Shown one piece after another: positions 6,627-7,021 of a stretch of DNA of 7,021 bases. The translations under genes and the position numbers were made by a program. This DNA is from a bacterium (GTDB lineage: Bacteria > Spirochaetota > Spirochaetia > JABEVK01). The notes beneath the pieces are model-generated. The model saw only the letters and a program-made list of their open reading frames with translations. It searched no databases and was not told the origin of the DNA. The stretch is taken from assembly GCA_021782055.1 (NCBI GenBank), contig JAJXVP010000140.1, forward strand, positions 1 to 7,021, given 5' to 3'. Numbering within the stretch: the stretch's first letter is position 1; each line of letters begins with the position of its first letter.

Positions 6627-6677
6627 AGCTCTTGGTCACAGGCCCCCCCTGCAAAAAGCTTCAAGAAAAAACGACTT

Positions 6678-7021
6678 TTAGAGGACTCTGGCCAGAATAC
6701 CCTTGAGGTAGGCGGCTTCGGGCATGCTGGTACGCACCGGGTGGCAAGGAGCCTGCCAAAGGTGTCGCACGATTTGAACCGTTCGACCGGCATCTTTCGC
6801 GGCGTAGGCGATCACTTCTTCGAAGGTTGCCGGGTCAACAGCACCACTACACGAAAAACTGGCCAACCAGCCCCCCTCTTCGACGAGCGCAAGAGCCTGG
6901 AGGTTGAGGTCCTTGTACCCTCGTAAAGCCCGCGGTAACGATTCGCGCGTGGGGGCCAGCTTGGGAGGGTCTAACACGACCAAACCAAACTTTTCGTGGT
7001 CTTTTTTTAAAGTCCGTAACG
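6678..7021 (-). CDS. rlmI: 23S rRNA (cytosine-5) methyltransferase RlmI-like, 5' end cut by window edge
   Basis: The last 113 residues of a class I SAM-dependent methyltransferase; the frame stays open to the window edge, so the start lies outside. Visible motifs are the LVVLDPPKLAP segment (motif IV, DPPK), ALRGYKDLNLQAL, the FSCSG motif (motif VI region with the cysteine), the AAKDAGRTVQI helix, and the end PEAAYLKGILARVL. These follow the E. coli RlmI (YccW) C-terminus closely, where the same order is DPPKF, CRGYKDIN, TFSCSG, DAGRDVQ, HPV, YLKG. RlmI methylates C5 of C1962 in 23S rRNA using SAM. The N-terminal PUA domain expected in the family is outside the window. Assignment to the RlmI family is firm; the exact target base is inferred from the family. 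Confidence 0.9.
   Translation of the reverse strand, partial: LRTLKKDHEKFGLVVLDPPKLAPTRESLPRALRGYKDLNLQALALVEEGGWLASFSCSGAVDPATFEEVIAYAAKDAGRTVQIVRHLWQAPCHPVRTSMPEAAYLKGILARVL

Noticed and set aside
6643..6649. Run of seven C (seven G on the coding strand) upstream of the lipoprotein gene as a phase-variation tract
   Set aside because: It lies 17 or more bases before the ribosome binding site, outside any reading frame and without a clear promoter spacer around it; seven bases is short for a switching tract, though comparison between isolates would settle it.
6627..6677. Terminator between rlmI and the lipoprotein gene
   Set aside because: The T-rich stretches on the minus strand (near 6651-6675) have no stable GC stem before them; AAAA-GTCG-TTTT is too weak.

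Overview
This window reads as ordinary chromosomal DNA from a free-living or host-associated bacterium. The best guess at lineage is a spirochaete (Treponema/Spirochaeta-like). That guess rests on two predicted lipoproteins with relaxed lipoboxes (GLAC and AVAC rather than LAGC), the style of the 5734-6615 lipoprotein, and a small protein ending in a Q-RRWIYG tail ahead of glmS. It is inference, not proof. There are no mobile elements, CRISPR arrays, tRNAs or rRNAs.

Layout. (1) Positions 1-3333, minus strand: a two-gene unit. A predicted lipoprotein related to GH31 alpha-glycosidases (1216-3333) is followed by a SulP-family anion transporter (1-1219, cut by the window edge). The two genes overlap by four bases, with a TTG start inside a TTGA. 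The GH31-like protein keeps the beta-sandwich and C-terminal domains of the family, but its catalytic barrel is much shortened and both catalytic acids appear to be missing. (2) Positions 3334-3546: a divergent intergenic region with several short repeats (AGGCAA/TTGCCT, AATTATT) and no convincing promoter. (3) Positions 3547-5685, plus strand: a two-gene operon. A 90-residue protein of unknown function starts at GTG and is followed after 24 bases by glmS, which makes glucosamine-6-phosphate for peptidoglycan and other amino sugars. A strong intrinsic terminator follows at 5707-5735. (4) Positions 5734-7021, minus strand: the 3' end of rlmI (23S rRNA m5C methyltransferase, cut by the window edge), then 62 bases later a two-domain hypothetical lipoprotein that converges on glmS. 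The lipoprotein's stop codon lies in the U-tract of the glmS terminator.

How they fit together. glmS is core amino-sugar metabolism and rlmI is ribosome modification. The two lipoproteins and the SulP transporter are envelope components. No single pathway links all the genes. The most unusual item is the apparently catalytically dead GH31-like lipoprotein translationally coupled to an anion transporter.
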